Positions 9,672 through 19,967 of a DNA stretch of 64,000 nt are shown in pieces. Each line of letters starts with the position of its first letter. The stretch's first letter is position 1. This DNA is from Strigamia acuminata (taxonomy: Eukaryota > Arthropoda > Chilopoda > Geophilomorpha > Linotaeniidae). Position numbers and translations under genes: made by a program. The stretch is taken from NCBI GenBank assembly GCA_949358305.1, contig OX442319.1, positions 11,222,001-11,286,000 on the forward strand, read 5' to 3'. The notes under the pieces are model-generated. The model was not told the origin of the DNA. It did not search any database and was given only the letters and a program-made list of their open reading frames with translations.

Positions 9672-12553
9672 AGCAGTTCGCCGATTGATTTCATCGATTT
9701 TTCGAACTCCTCAATAATCTTGTCTTTGCTCGTTTTCCTATCAGGACATTCTTTAGCCCAATGTCCTAATTTTTTGCAAATGTTACACGGGTCAGTAGCA
9801 GGTGATTTTGCGACTTTTGGCGAAGGCGAACTTGAGCGTTTGGCTTCGTCCTTTTTCGGGGTCGGCGACTTCGATCTACTGAGCGCGTCTGTCTTTGGTG
9901 AACCAAAAGTAACGTTTTTAGGCGCCATTTTTGGTCCAAATTTTCGAGCTACTGCGTTATTACGGGCTAATAAAGCAGCTGCAGCCTCGCTTTCTGGTTC
10001 CGAGTCAGATTTCTCTGGTTCAGAAGCAGCTTCCATATCTGTCACTTCGGCTAAGTGAGCTTTAGGGGTTGGATGTGGATTTTTCCCATCCAATCCCTTT
10101 TTCGATTCCTTGGTAGTCTCTGCCAAAAAATCTCCTCGTTTTGGGGGTTGCAAAAGAGGGGTGTTAGCAAAACGTGTGTCTTTTGCCAACTCCTTTCTCC
10201 GTTGCTGTCGCTTAGCGTACGCAACTTTTTCATCAGCTGGTAGATAAGCTTTATAATTTTCATCAATCCTTATCTGATTGGCTCGCATAAATTTGGCTAA
10301 TTCAGCGAAACCACCCGGATAAGGTGCTCGTACAGAAAGTAGAACATTTTTTGAGTAATCAGTCAATCCACGACGGAATTGACGATCAATGGCTGCGTCT
10401 CCCATCGTATAAGGGAGAGTGACCAATAAATCCTCAGTCCTTCTTAAATAAGAGCGAAGACTTTCGCCTTTATTTTGAGAAAGATTATCCCACATTTGTA
10501 ATAAGTCTTCACTTGACTCTCCATACTCAGTCATGAATTCTTCTACAAAGTGGTTCCAATTTTGAAATTGTTTTGAATAAAACCATTTTTCAGCTCGGTC
10601 TATAAGAGCTTTTGGTACTACTCTTTTCAAAGCAGTGTGACATGCAATGCCATTCAACCTTGAAATTCGTAAAACTTCATCTAAAAGAGTGGATCCAGCT
10701 TCCCATTCTCCGTCGAATAAAGCGGGTTTGATGTGATCCCATCTAATAGTTCTTTCATCAACTAGATCGTGAGTCCAGTTGACTGCAGTATATTGTGCAA
10801 TTTTCTGTCGTAATGCAATGTCAGCATTATCGGCAGTAGCGTCAGATCGATCGGAAGATCGACGATCAGCTAATAATCGATCAATTTCCTCAGCAGTGTA
10901 ATAATGAGTATTACGCCGAGAAGAATGGCCTCGATGTCGACGTCGATGAGATCGATGTCGATTATCGCGTTCTTGTTGCGCATTCACATCAGAATCCGAC
11001 CTTGAATCAGATTGTGAATTTGAAGGCGTGTTGAAATATGGCGTTTCAGGTGGGTCGGGTGGGTCGCCGTCATCATCTGGCGGTCGACGTCCACCTCCAG
11101 GTGGTCCATCTCCGTGTCCATCTGGATTTCCTCCATCTGGTGGATTTCTTCTATACTGACCCCCACCTGGCGGGCTTTCATGTCCGTCGGGTGGTTCGCG
11201 TGCTGGATTCGTGTCTCGTCGACTTCTTTTCGACGAGTCTTGCTGTTGAGCCAGTGGTATCGTTCGTGTAACATGAATACCAGTTTCATGCCGTCTATTT
11301 CGATCGTCTACCATCCCCAACAGTCGGTCACTGTTGTGAAAAATAGGATTTCGATTACCAGGAAGTGGATTGCGATCAGCTCTCCTTTCCTCGGAATCTG
11401 AAGGACGTTTTCTTTTTGAGCGATGGCGGCGACGCGAACGTTGGTCGTCATCACTCGATAATCCAGATTGGCTACTTAACTCTGAAACAACAGAAATTGT
11501 TATTGTTTCGGGAGTCAAAATAGGAACAGTTGGCGCAGCCATTTCTGGTTGCACCAATTGGTCAGTATTGTTTCTTGCTTGCAAACGATCTTTCATTTCT
11601 GCAAGCTCTTCTTGAGCGCGCAACAAATCAGCTCGGAGAATTTCATTCTCATTTATTTCATTTTGCGATTTTTCTGGTTGTAATCGCTTAGCAGGGTCGC
11701 TAGACTTGACTTGTCCGCTCGTACTGGGTTGATCCAGCGAGTGGAAAATCTCGTCTTCACGCTTAGCTATTTTGCTTTCGCGAGTACGCTGTGTTTTAGC
11801 ACGTGTGTCTAATTCAGCAGCATATCTCACTAGTTGATTATGATTGCGTTGGTAGTGGTCTGCCAAATCAATCAGTTCTTTATTTTTCTGCTCCAGCTTA
11901 CTTTTGGTAAGCTCGAGCTGTCTTCGCGCCTCTTGGTGTGAGCGAATTGAAAGTTCATTTCTAGCGTTCATTTTAGAAAGATCTTCCACTTCACCTTTTA
12001 ATCGGTATTCTCTAGCTTTTTGGGCTAGAAATTCCTCATTTTGTCGATTGAGTTCCATGTGTTGAAGCTCAACCTCAGCTTTTTGTTGTTGAAGCTCTGC
12101 TTCTTTCCGTTCCATTTCAAATTTTAAATTTGAAACGGCTCGGTCAGTGTGAAGTCGTATCATGGCGCGATGAATCTCTTCCACCGTCATGTCGTCCGTT
12201 ATTTGGGCGCCATCTTGGCGTGCTTGATTTCTCAAAGCATCCAACATGGTCATGCGAGGAGGTGATTCGTGAGACGATTCACTTTCCATTTCACGTAACG
12301 TATTTTCCACTTCCTCCAGTGGAAGTGGCGGGAGTTCTTGGTCGTTAGAACTCGCACTTGAAGCGCTTAATGCTCTAGCAACTTCATTTTCAGCATCTTT
12401 AAGTTGTTTCGGATCTGGAACTGGTGTTATTTCCTCGGAAATAATTTTCTCCATAAGCATTTCAGGCTCGAGAGCCGGCAAAACCGTCGCTGCTCGTTTC
12501 TGAGTGCTTGGTCGACCTCGCTGTCGTTTTACAATTTGCATTGGCGTCGCCAT
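9659..12553 (-). CDS. gag: Element A Gag
   Basis: 964 aa from a true ATG about 72 nt after the primer site. The N-terminal third is rich in Glu, Gln and Arg and looks coiled-coil (about 130-260). A long low-complexity Arg/His/Asp/Pro region follows. A retrotransposon gag capsid-like domain lies at about 586-761 (WTHDL to MRANQIR). One CCHC zinc knuckle, CNICKKLGHWAKEC, lies at about 921-935. The protein should assemble the particle and bind element RNA. Its stop overlaps the pol frame by a few codons, at the frameshift signal. The N-terminal extension is long for a gypsy Gag. Confidence 0.88.
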   Translation of the reverse strand: MATPMQIVKRQRGRPSTQKRAATVLPALEPEMLMEKIISEEITPVPDPKQLKDAENEVARALSASSASSNDQELPPLPLEEVENTLREMESESSHESPPRMTMLDALRNQARQDGAQITDDMTVEEIHRAMIRLHTDRAVSNLKFEMERKEAELQQQKAEVELQHMELNRQNEEFLAQKAREYRLKGEVEDLSKMNARNELSIRSHQEARRQLELTKSKLEQKNKELIDLADHYQRNHNQLVRYAAELDTRAKTQRTRESKIAKREDEIFHSLDQPSTSGQVKSSDPAKRLQPEKSQNEINENEILRADLLRAQEELAEMKDRLQARNNTDQLVQPEMAAPTVPILTPETITISVVSELSSQSGLSSDDDQRSRRRHRSKRKRPSDSEERRADRNPLPGNRNPIFHNSDRLLGMVDDRNRRHETGIHVTRTIPLAQQQDSSKRSRRDTNPAREPPDGHESPPGGGQYRRNPPDGGNPDGHGDGPPGGGRRPPDDDGDPPDPPETPYFNTPSNSQSDSRSDSDVNAQQERDNRHRSHRRRHRGHSSRRNTHYYTAEEIDRLLADRRSSDRSDATADNADIALRQKIAQYTAVNWTHDLVDERTIRWDHIKPALFDGEWEAGSTLLDEVLRISRLNGIACHTALKRVVPKALIDRAEKWFYSKQFQNWNHFVEEFMTEYGESSEDLLQMWDNLSQNKGESLRSYLRRTEDLLVTLPYTMGDAAIDRQFRRGLTDYSKNVLLSVRAPYPGGFAELAKFMRANQIRIDENYKAYLPADEKVAYAKRQQRRKELAKDTRFANTPLLQPPKRGDFLAETTKESKKGLDGKNPHPTPKAHLAEVTDMEAASEPEKSDSEPESEAAAALLARNNAVARKFGPKMAPKNVTFGSPKTDALSRSKSPTPKKDEAKRSSSPSPKVAKSPATDPCNICKKLGHWAKECPDRKTSKDKIIEEFEKSMKSIGELLKNL

Positions 12554-12625
12554 TTTGTCAAATTGAAAAAGAACAATGGAAATAAAGGATCTTTTTGCAA
12601 AAATCGGATTTTAACAATCAAAACA

Positions 12626-12643
12626 ATCCCGGACGGGCCCCCA
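12626..12643 (-). other. Primer-binding site, tRNA-Pro type
   Basis: Two bases inside the LTR, the minus strand reads TGGGGGCCCGTCCGGGAT. This differs by one base from the classic retroviral tRNA-Pro site (TGGGGGCTCGTCCGGGAT) and should pair with a tRNA-Pro whose 3' end is ATCCCGGACGGGCCCCCA. Confidence 0.85.
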
Positions 12644-12645
12644 AG

Positions 12646-13807
12646 TGCGGCGATCCGGGTTTTTACTTATTAAATTATACAAATTTAACAGGCAATCGTC
12701 GGTGAGATGCCGTACAGGACTTCTACTCTGTGGCTAAATGGTTGTCTAGGGGAATGATTTTTACACGGAGAGTAAAAGGAAAAATTAGATTGTTTTAATC
12801 GTTCTAAATACACTCGATATATGCAAAGGGAAAATAATAATAATAATGTAATGACTGGGTCGATCTGGCTTCTCTTTGTACTTGGACACTCACAGTTGTC
12901 CGTTGGCTCCAAAATGGCGTCGACGGCGTCGTGTGAGCGCGGGATTTTAGCGGAGTAAACTCGACGCTAAAATACTTTGCTAAAATGTACTAAAATCCTC
13001 GTGGAGCACGCTCGACACGAGAACACGTCGCGCACACAGCAGTTCGATTATTACGGAGCAAGCTCGACGTAACAATCGGTCTTTACACAACTCGCTTTGT
13101 GGAGTTAAACTCAACACAAAGCCTTCAAACCAACAGAGTGAACTCGATGTTAGTTTCACACAGTTTTCTTTGTGGAGCAAGCTCGACACAAAGAACTACA
13201 AATTGACAGAGCAAGCTCAATGTCAATTCACACACAGAAATGGCTTAAATTACGCGTAGTAATTCAAGCAGAAGGGCGCTATTCCGTACAGTTGGCACGG
13301 ACCAGCAATGAATCTCAACTCTTCCAGATATCACAGATCACACTTAGCAGGGTTTGGCATAAGTTTGACACAGATGTGAATGGTTTGGAAGCAGAATCAA
13401 GAATGCGGGAAGAGTGGGCCAAAACCGTTTGGCTCACTTCTAAATCTGCTCAGAAAAGCTGCGCAGATGACGAGTTGCACAAAGATCACACACAGCCGCC
13501 TTCGGGTCGTGTGCAACAATTGAGCCGGGCACGCGCGAGGGGAAGGGATGCTCCGCCCAGGCACACGCCTAGCAGCATCATCAAAGCAATGCATGCTGCA
13601 GCGCGATTGGTTGACGCTGTTGCTGGGCCAAAACTTGCTGCAAAACACAATATTATTTGGGCAATATTGTGTCTTGTTTTATATTTTATTAATGTATGTT
13701 TTATTTCAATTTACATTGAAACAAAACATATAAGCTTGTTGAATATATTTATAAGACAATTTGGAAATATGGTGCGCACTCAAATAGGAATATTTGAGGT
13801 CACCACA
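12646..13807 (-). repeat. Element A LTR (5' LTR in element sense)
   Basis: Same 1162-bp repeat as 809-1970, including the hairpin array (12944-13228). In element sense it begins at 13807, so it should carry the promoter. It lies 267 bp from the 3' end of the neighbouring metalloproteinase gene, on the same strand and upstream-facing away from it in element sense. Confidence 0.93.
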
Positions 13808-13811
13808 GGCG

Positions 13812-14073
13812 ATGGGCCTGCTACAGCCTCCATGAGTGGCTACATGGGTCGTACTGCCCCCGCCTTGTTAGGCATTCCTAGGATTTCGGAATAACGAAAT
13901 TACACAACCCTCGGAATGAATAAGCGCCAAAGAACAGCTTATTTGATTCTAAGCTTAAATTTGGGAATTGGTTCTTTTGTGATAAGATATGTTTTACACA
14001 AGAATTGAAGACGTATGGGTATGATTTTATTGAGTTACATGTTTAAAACTATGGTGACCAATTATAAACGTAG
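13812..14073. other. Spacer between Element A and the metalloproteinase gene
   Basis: The first 90 bp are GC-rich and continue the patch interrupted by the element. The remainder is AT-rich and probably includes the 3' untranslated region of the metalloproteinase. No ORF of interest. Confidence 0.4.
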
Positions 14074-16375
14074 TTATTTGCAGCCATCCTGTGTGCATAT
14101 TCCTTCAATGCACACCTATGCGAAAAAATAATGTTCACTGCTGTAATCAATTAAATTTTTACTGAATTCTATTTAATTTCAACAAACCTTGCCATCATCC
14201 CCACAATCAGTTCTTTCGGGAACCCACATAAGATTTTGCTGGGAACCATCGTCTTTAAGACAAATCACGTAGACACAAGGATCTAGTGATTTTGAGTACA
14301 AATCCTACAAAAAAATAAAGTTAAAGATAAGGTGTTTGAGAAGGTCGAACTGATTATTACCATTGACCCTGCATTGAAATTGTCGCCATAAGCCATTTTG
14401 CAAATATTATCTCTTGTCATAATTGGAACTTCTGGTCCAATTGGTAGATTTGATTGAGGCGAATCAAAAAGGCAAGACGTCTCATCAGAACTGTTAAATT
14501 ATTCCATTTAAATATAAACTATTAAACATGTGATTTATTTGCCTTGAAAATCCACAAATTTGCATTCACTGGCTGTTTTGGCAGTCTGTTGATTTCAGCC
14601 ACTCACAAACATACATTAGGAATTGAGTTTGTCTTAGTTGTCGTTATATGAGGTAGACGGTAGAAATTTACTCACTGATTAATGAGTTTGTGGATTCTCA
14701 GGGCACTTAGTTTTATATTACTTGAGATGGTTCTGAATTTGCTCTACCGTTGTGTTACAAAACAACTTGGTGCTCAGACTGATGGGTTGGACGTATGGTG
14801 ACATTATTCCATTCAAGTCACACTTTTCGGTGTCGTCATGATCTGCACTTAATCTAAAGCAAAATTTAAATAGTTAGTAAACATATCATTACCGTAAGTG
14901 AGGCTTACAAGTGTCCTATTTCATGAGTTACAACAATTGCTCCTGCGAAAGTTGGAGCATTGAAATCTTCGACCACTGTCATACTTGCTGACATTTTGTC
15001 TTCATGAAAATCTTGACAAATTCCTCCCGTTGCTGCTATTCCAAGAACTGATGAGCTTAGTTCGTCGTCTTCTTGAATACTTAAATCGAAACTAAAAAAG
15101 AAAGAAATTAAAACAGGTGAATATCTATCAGGATTCTGAGGCGGGAAGGGTGGATGTGTAGGCTACCCAGTATGCAATACTGCAACGTCATATTTTGGAA
15201 ATGTCTTCTTTGCCTGTTTTTCTGCGTAGAGCCAATTCCCGAAACTTGTAACGAACTCTATGGCATCTGGCCTGTTGGGTTCGTGAAATGTATCGTTCAT
15301 CCATGTCGTATCCTTTAATTGTGTTAGTTATTAGTAATAATATCGGTTGATGTAATGCTTAGCGTGTTTACGCTTAATGCGATCACTCCGGATAATGAAA
15401 ATTGAACTCTAGGGTTTGAAAACACTTTGTATTTGTTTTGTACCTGGAACGAAAAGGGGATTGTTATGTGAAATAATATCAGGCGACGACTTACAATGTT
15501 CCAGTATATGCCCAAGTATTTTTTTATGGAAGCTTTTCTTTCAATCAGGTTGTTGTGAACAATTTGGTCCAGAAAATCGAGCACTTCAATTGTTGCTACG
15601 TCGTGTTGAAGTTTGTCTTTGCCGACAGTGGGCTTAGATAACGCTGCAATAAAACAAACTTATTAGAAAACTAAGTGTTGAAGCGTTTGGAAAGTTACTT
15701 TCGAAAGTGAAACTTCGGTCAATTTGGTGTCCTGTTTGTATTATCTTTTTGGTCGCTTTGTGGCGCCCTTGTGAATTGCTAATTACGAATTTGTCATCCA
15801 CGAAACCATCCTTGAAACAGATAAAATAACGCTGAAACGGAAACAAAAATAATTTTAACTTACTAATTGGATTTCCCCATTTTTATGCTCAATGTAGAAT
15901 GATGCTCTTCCATTCTCATCGGTGTAAAAGGAACCTTCAAGAGGTTCTGATTCCTAGAAGAGAAAAGTTGAATTTTGTAAAAATTTGGTCAGGTGGTGTT
16001 TCAGTGGCGGTTTTTGATACCTTTAAAGTTTTGTAGTCGATTTGATAGTCGATTTGCCGCTGAAAGATTTTAAAGTTGGGCGAAAAAATGGAATTTGCAG
16101 GAACAAGTTTAAAAGAATAAGTTTTTCCAAACATCGAAAACTGTAGCAGGCCGAGTTCATCTTCCGAATCGGACAGTTTAGCCACTTTCAAGTCTTCAAC
16201 GACACTTTCATCCTCAGTGTCGATGTCTCGTCGCACCTGTAAGTGTAAAAGACAAGCAGTAGTAGCTGTTAAATGCCAGAAAACTTATTTTTTTCAATGT
16301 AACTCGTACAATGTGAGGGCTGCAGTGGTTCCAAAGGACCAGTGAGCAGATGATGAATGATCGTACGGACAGCAT
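14074..16375 (-). CDS. Secreted M12B (reprolysin-like) zinc metalloproteinase
   Basis: Twelve exons: 16310-16375, 16021-16236, 15864-15953, 15699-15810, 15495-15643, 15372-15443, 15167-15312, 14909-15091, 14722-14853, 14361-14490, 14188-14304, 14074-14115. They sum to 1455 nt (484 aa) with consistent phases; most introns are only about 50-90 bp. An N-terminal signal peptide (residues 1-19) is followed by a prodomain to about 215, then the catalytic domain. The zinc site HEIGHLLSADHD spans exons 8-9 (near 340-351), with a Met-turn GIMSPY after it. The short Cys-rich tail resembles ADAMTS-type cysteine-rich segments (CGDDGK, then CIEGIC). The size and layout resemble arachnid venom or salivary reprolysins, but venom use cannot be inferred. 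The Gly usual before the third His is Ser here. Confidence 0.85.
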
Positions 16376-17164
16376 TTCTGAATTGCTGATTGACCAACTT
16401 AAGCTCAAATTTAAGGCTATTTTGCTCGGTTATCTTTTTTGTACATCCTTGTTTACTATGTGGATATCATGTTTTCTTTACTTTTATCTAAAAATTATTT
16501 TGTTGAGAGGAAGGCTGAGCAGATTATAAAACACAAACAGATTTAATTTGGATGTTCTTGAAAATTGGCAAACATTTTAACTTATTTTTTTATTTTATAT
16601 AAAATTGTTTTTATCCTCCAATCCTGGATGATTTTCTTTAGTTTCTAAGGAACTTACAAATTGTTTTTTGTGTCTTGTTATTTATAGTTTGGTGTTTTTA
16701 CGTTGAAATCTGAATTTTATTTCTAGTTGTGGCACTTGGACATTTTTCAATTATTCCCTGTCAAGAGAATAAGCCATTGCTTACCTACTTTAGTGATTGA
16801 TTGTCCTTGTTCAGCTGATCACATTGATTACTGGTGATGTGGAAGTCATACTTTGTTAAATCAATAACTCACAATAATGGAGTTTGTCGAAATCGCTTGG
16901 TTTGTTGAGCGGACGGTGATGAAAAATGGTGATACTCGCAGGTTGAGAAAGAGCCGCCACACGGTTTGAGGTAAAACACAACAATAAAATTTATTCTTCT
17001 TAATAAGAAATATGTAAAACAGTTCTCCTCCCTCAAAGAAATGGGGCGTGTGATCTATCGCGACAAAATCTTACCGCGACATGATCTACAGCGACTTTTG
17101 AAACTGCAACTACGTTTTTCTTTGTCTAATTCTTTGTCTAAAGAAGGGCTAACAAGGCCCCCCC
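16376..17164. other. Upstream region of the metalloproteinase gene
   Basis: AT-rich, no convincing coding exon. The part next to 16376 should hold the promoter and 5' untranslated region of the metalloproteinase, but I see no clear TATA or initiator that I would defend. Confidence 0.35.
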
Positions 17165-17240
17165 CCCTTGACCCCTCTTCGCCAATCCAGCCATTCGATT
17201 ATCTCTCGTCCTATGGACTTGAGTACTCGAGTTACTGGTG
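17165..17240 (-). pseudogene. Fragment related to the 17867-19018 gene
   Basis: The plus strand here (CAATCCAGCCATTCG, then ATCTCTCGTCCTATGGACTT) closely matches 18740-18785 inside the intact gene (CAATCCAACCATTCG, then TATCTCTTGTCCTACGG). Only this short block is recognisable. It appears to be the remnant of another tandem copy. Confidence 0.6.
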
Positions 17241-17585
17241 ATATTCTTGACTAAAAGGTGGCGTTTAAAATTGTCCAGTATGCAGAATCACAAGGTTGGA
17301 GAAAAAATGTTTATTCATACATCCTGTCAAAATAAAATTAAATTTGTGGAAAAAATGTTGGTTTGTACAAAACAAGTAAAAATATGTGTGTACGTGAATG
17401 TTTCGTTTGAATTAAGACATTTTTGTTGCTGTTTTCTGCTAGATATTTTGTATTTTGTGACTAGCAAAAATTTGGAAAAAATGAAATTTTTTGCTAAATT
17501 CAAGATTTAGGCTAAACTAGAAGAAGCGGAAGAATCTTTTACTTCCTTTTTCAAATTAATCTTCCACATTAAATTAAAAACATTT

Positions 17586-17801
17586 TTAAGTAGTTTTTTT
17601 CAACTCACATCTTAATAATATAGTGTTTTTATCCTCCACACTCACATTCTTCCAATAACAGATTGATACTACAAAAATCCTTAACTTATGCAACAAAATA
17701 GTTAGCTCGGGATTACTCACTTCGGAAGAAATGGGATTGCAAATAACTTTATTCAAATTACAAAACCTCAATTTTGTTATATATATTTGTCCCATCATCA
17801 T
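17586..17801 (-). pseudogene. Decayed 3' end of a tandem copy of the 17867-19018 gene
   Basis: The translation contains SSEVSNPE, ILLHK and NVSVEDKNTILL, aligning with SEVRHPE, IILHR and DVSEEERIILL at the C terminus of the intact neighbour. The DNA also aligns, including the segment after the stop, but the middle shows small indels and changes of frame sense. It has no N-terminal part. It lies directly after the intact gene, which suggests local tandem duplication and loss. Confidence 0.65.
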
Positions 17802-17866
17802 TACTACTGATTTAATAAATTGATTTAAACATATCTCTCTAAAAATAATTTTTCAACTCGATAGGG

Positions 17867-19018
17867 TTACAATTTATCGTGATAACGTGATAATAAAATA
17901 ATCCTTTCCTCCTCACTCACATCCTTTAACAACAAATTGATATTTGCAAAATCCTTTGCCCGGTGTAAAATAATGCAACACTCGGGATGTCTCACTTCGG
18001 ATTGAATGAAATCCCTTTTCTGCTCGAACGAAGCTTTCGCCAACAAAATGGCAAAACACTGCTTGTATTCGTCATCATTTGGATTTTGAAAAATTTGCTC
18101 CGCCGTCAACACGAACAAAGCACGAACATTCTCTATACTTACCAGTGGAAGAAAACGGTTCGCGAGCCCTATAAACAATTCCACATACACCCAATCATGT
18201 AAGAGCTGTTGCAAAATCGTAGACACATAACAATGAGAATTGAAGTAAACTTGCAGTTGGCGCTCGTTCAATTGCGAAACAAAAAAGAAATTGATTCGTT
18301 TCGAAAGTAAATTAGGCTTCAACAAATAATCGTATTCGTTTCTTTCGTCTTCTTTTGACGTCGACCACAAGTATTTCAGCCCACTCACATTATCGGTTAA
18401 CACGAACAAGTGAAACATCTCAAGATTATTGCTTCCGTCGACATGCGTCATGACATCGGACCAATAACTCAACATCTTTGGCATCGTTGGATAGCTATTG
18501 AACTTGAATGCCGCCGGTAGATCGTGATCGTCAAACTGTGGCCACAATGCTTCGACAACATCTTGGACACAAAACATACACGCGATTCTGTATCTTTGAT
18601 CCAATGTGAAAACTTTATCCTGTTTTGAAAGCACTCGGGCTGTTTCCGTCTCGTCCACTTTTCCACGCGTCGTCCACGCGATGAATTGAATGCAGTCCAA
18701 CAATTTAATCCAAATGTCTTCCCCAAGAGCTCGATTTATTGGCCAATCCAACCATTCGAGTATCTCTTGTCCTACGGACTTTACTACTGGGCGTATTCGG
18801 AGTTTAACAGACGGAGGCAAAACCAAACACTCAGCTTTTTCACTAACGGTATTCTCAATTTCTGACCAATGTGTCCATAATCTATCTATATCCCAAGATT
18901 CACAACGGTAGTCATGGAATACTTGAGATATAATTGGATTAAATTTCCACAAGCTGATTGCAGTTTTGACTAAACTAGCACGTTCGAGCAAGATGATGGG
19001 AAGTGTTAAGAACGCCAT
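17867..19018 (-). CDS. Single-exon protein of unknown function, 383 aa
   Basis: Intact ORF from ATG to TAA without introns. The protein has no signal peptide or membrane segment. Its composition (many Leu, Trp, Phe and charged residues, with repeating hydrophobic spacing) suggests an all-helical, perhaps repeat-type fold. I do not recognise a domain. Two fragments of related copies lie downstream at 17586-17801 and 17165-17240, so it belongs to a locally duplicated family. Large intronless families of this general look occur in arachnid genomes, which is only a weak hint. Element B is inserted 63 bp upstream of the ATG, so its promoter or leader may be disrupted. Confidence 0.75.
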   Translation of the reverse strand: MAFLTLPIILLERASLVKTAISLWKFNPIISQVFHDYRCESWDIDRLWTHWSEIENTVSEKAECLVLPPSVKLRIRPVVKSVGQEILEWLDWPINRALGEDIWIKLLDCIQFIAWTTRGKVDETETARVLSKQDKVFTLDQRYRIACMFCVQDVVEALWPQFDDHDLPAAFKFNSYPTMPKMLSYWSDVMTHVDGSNNLEMFHLFVLTDNVSGLKYLWSTSKEDERNEYDYLLKPNLLSKRINFFFVSQLNERQLQVYFNSHCYVSTILQQLLHDWVYVELFIGLANRFLPLVSIENVRALFVLTAEQIFQNPNDDEYKQCFAILLAKASFEQKRDFIQSEVRHPECCIILHRAKDFANINLLLKDVSEEERIILLSRYHDKL

Positions 19019-19076
19019 GTTTTATGAAACAAGAATAATTCAAATTATTATGATAATGTGTATATATACTGCAGAT

Positions 19077-19081
19077 AAGTG
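19077..19081. repeat. Target-site duplication of Element B
   Basis: AAGTG at 19077-19081 is repeated at 25265-25269, immediately outside the two LTRs. A 5-bp duplication is normal for Ty3/gypsy integrases. Confidence 0.9.
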
Positions 19082-19345
19082 TGTTATGTATTTACTTATA
19101 TCTCGATTTTGAATCTCATTTATTTCGTACACCAATTGTTACTCTAATTAAAACAATACTTTGATTCTTAAGTTGCTAGGTTTCAACCTAGCAACACAAA
19201 CTTGACGACACATATTCTAGACACAATAAATCAGTCTTGACTCGAAATTCACAGCGTGATCATGTTTCCTTCCAACTGTGCCTCAAAAGGCACGGAATTT
19301 AGGCCATCAAAACGAATAGAGTGAATATCAACCACGTATATCACA
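19082..19345 (+). repeat. Element B 5' LTR
   Basis: 264 bp, TG...CA ends. It contains a perfect 11-bp hairpin, GTTGCTAGGTT with AACCTAGCAAC separated by two bases, and a smaller one, GTGCCT with AGGCAC. It should carry the promoter of the element. Confidence 0.93.
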
Positions 19346-19346
19346 T

Positions 19347-19360
19347 TGGCGTCGCGAACA
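19347..19360 (+). other. Element B primer-binding site
   Basis: One base after the LTR the sequence reads TGGCGTCGCGAACA, starting with the TGG that pairs with a tRNA CCA end. I could not assign the primer tRNA with confidence. Confidence 0.7.
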
Positions 19361-19967
19361 GTGAGTAATTCGAATATGAATGTTGCAACTTTGTTGGGAT
19401 CAAAACACAAGAAATTTTGCGCCGTGTCGTCGCGTAGTGAATCACCATAATTTCCTTTATCATTTTGGAGTATGTGTTCGATGATAGAACAGGGACTATC
19501 CATGGAATAGCAGTCATGCATCCAGCACGACCCGCCAAGAGCGATGGAGCACAGCGTTGACGGCGGATGTTTGGGAACGTCGTCTGCGAGTATTCTCAAC
19601 CCCGCGAACGTCGATTGAACGTCGTTTCACCGCCCGAACGTTCACCCAACGCGACTGGTATTGGAATCTTCCCTCGAGTACGGATTGCAGACGTCCAAAC
19701 GTCGGATGAATGTCGTTTCTCTTCAAAAGACAGATAAGACTTTTTGAATCGTTATCATGTATTCATTTGCACGTGTGTTCTTGACGAGGTTGGATCGGGA
19801 CGAGTTCCAGTGACCGGCACTTCATGCACCAACGTCGTTCGACCTTGTGTCAACTTGATGGATGTCCACTCATGATGAGCCGACCAGACAAACTGTTATC
19901 AGCGGCGATTTGTTGAGTGGCGTTGCACTAGATCCTGGGAAACCTTCCTGAGGTCAGCAAGATATTC
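19361..19967 (+). other. Element B leader
   Basis: About 600 bp of untranslated leader between the primer site and the gag-pol ATG. It should include the packaging signal. Short ORFs in it look accidental. Confidence 0.5.

Larger units (their letters stand above)
809..13807 (-). mobile_element. Element A: Ty3/gypsy-type LTR retrotransposon with an extra ORF
   Basis: A 12,999-bp element read on the minus strand. Direct repeats at 809-1970 and 12646-13807 are both 1162 bp; I noticed one difference (near 1481 versus 13318). It is flanked by a 4-bp duplication, GGCG, at 805-808 and 13808-13811. In element order it has: LTR, primer site (12626-12643), gag (9659-12553), pol (5190-9665), a spliced extra ORF (2145-4981), polypurine tract (1971-1985), LTR. 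In pol, integrase follows RNase H, which is the Ty3/gypsy order. All ORFs are open, so this is a recent and possibly active insertion. No envelope-like protein is visible. Confidence 0.93.
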
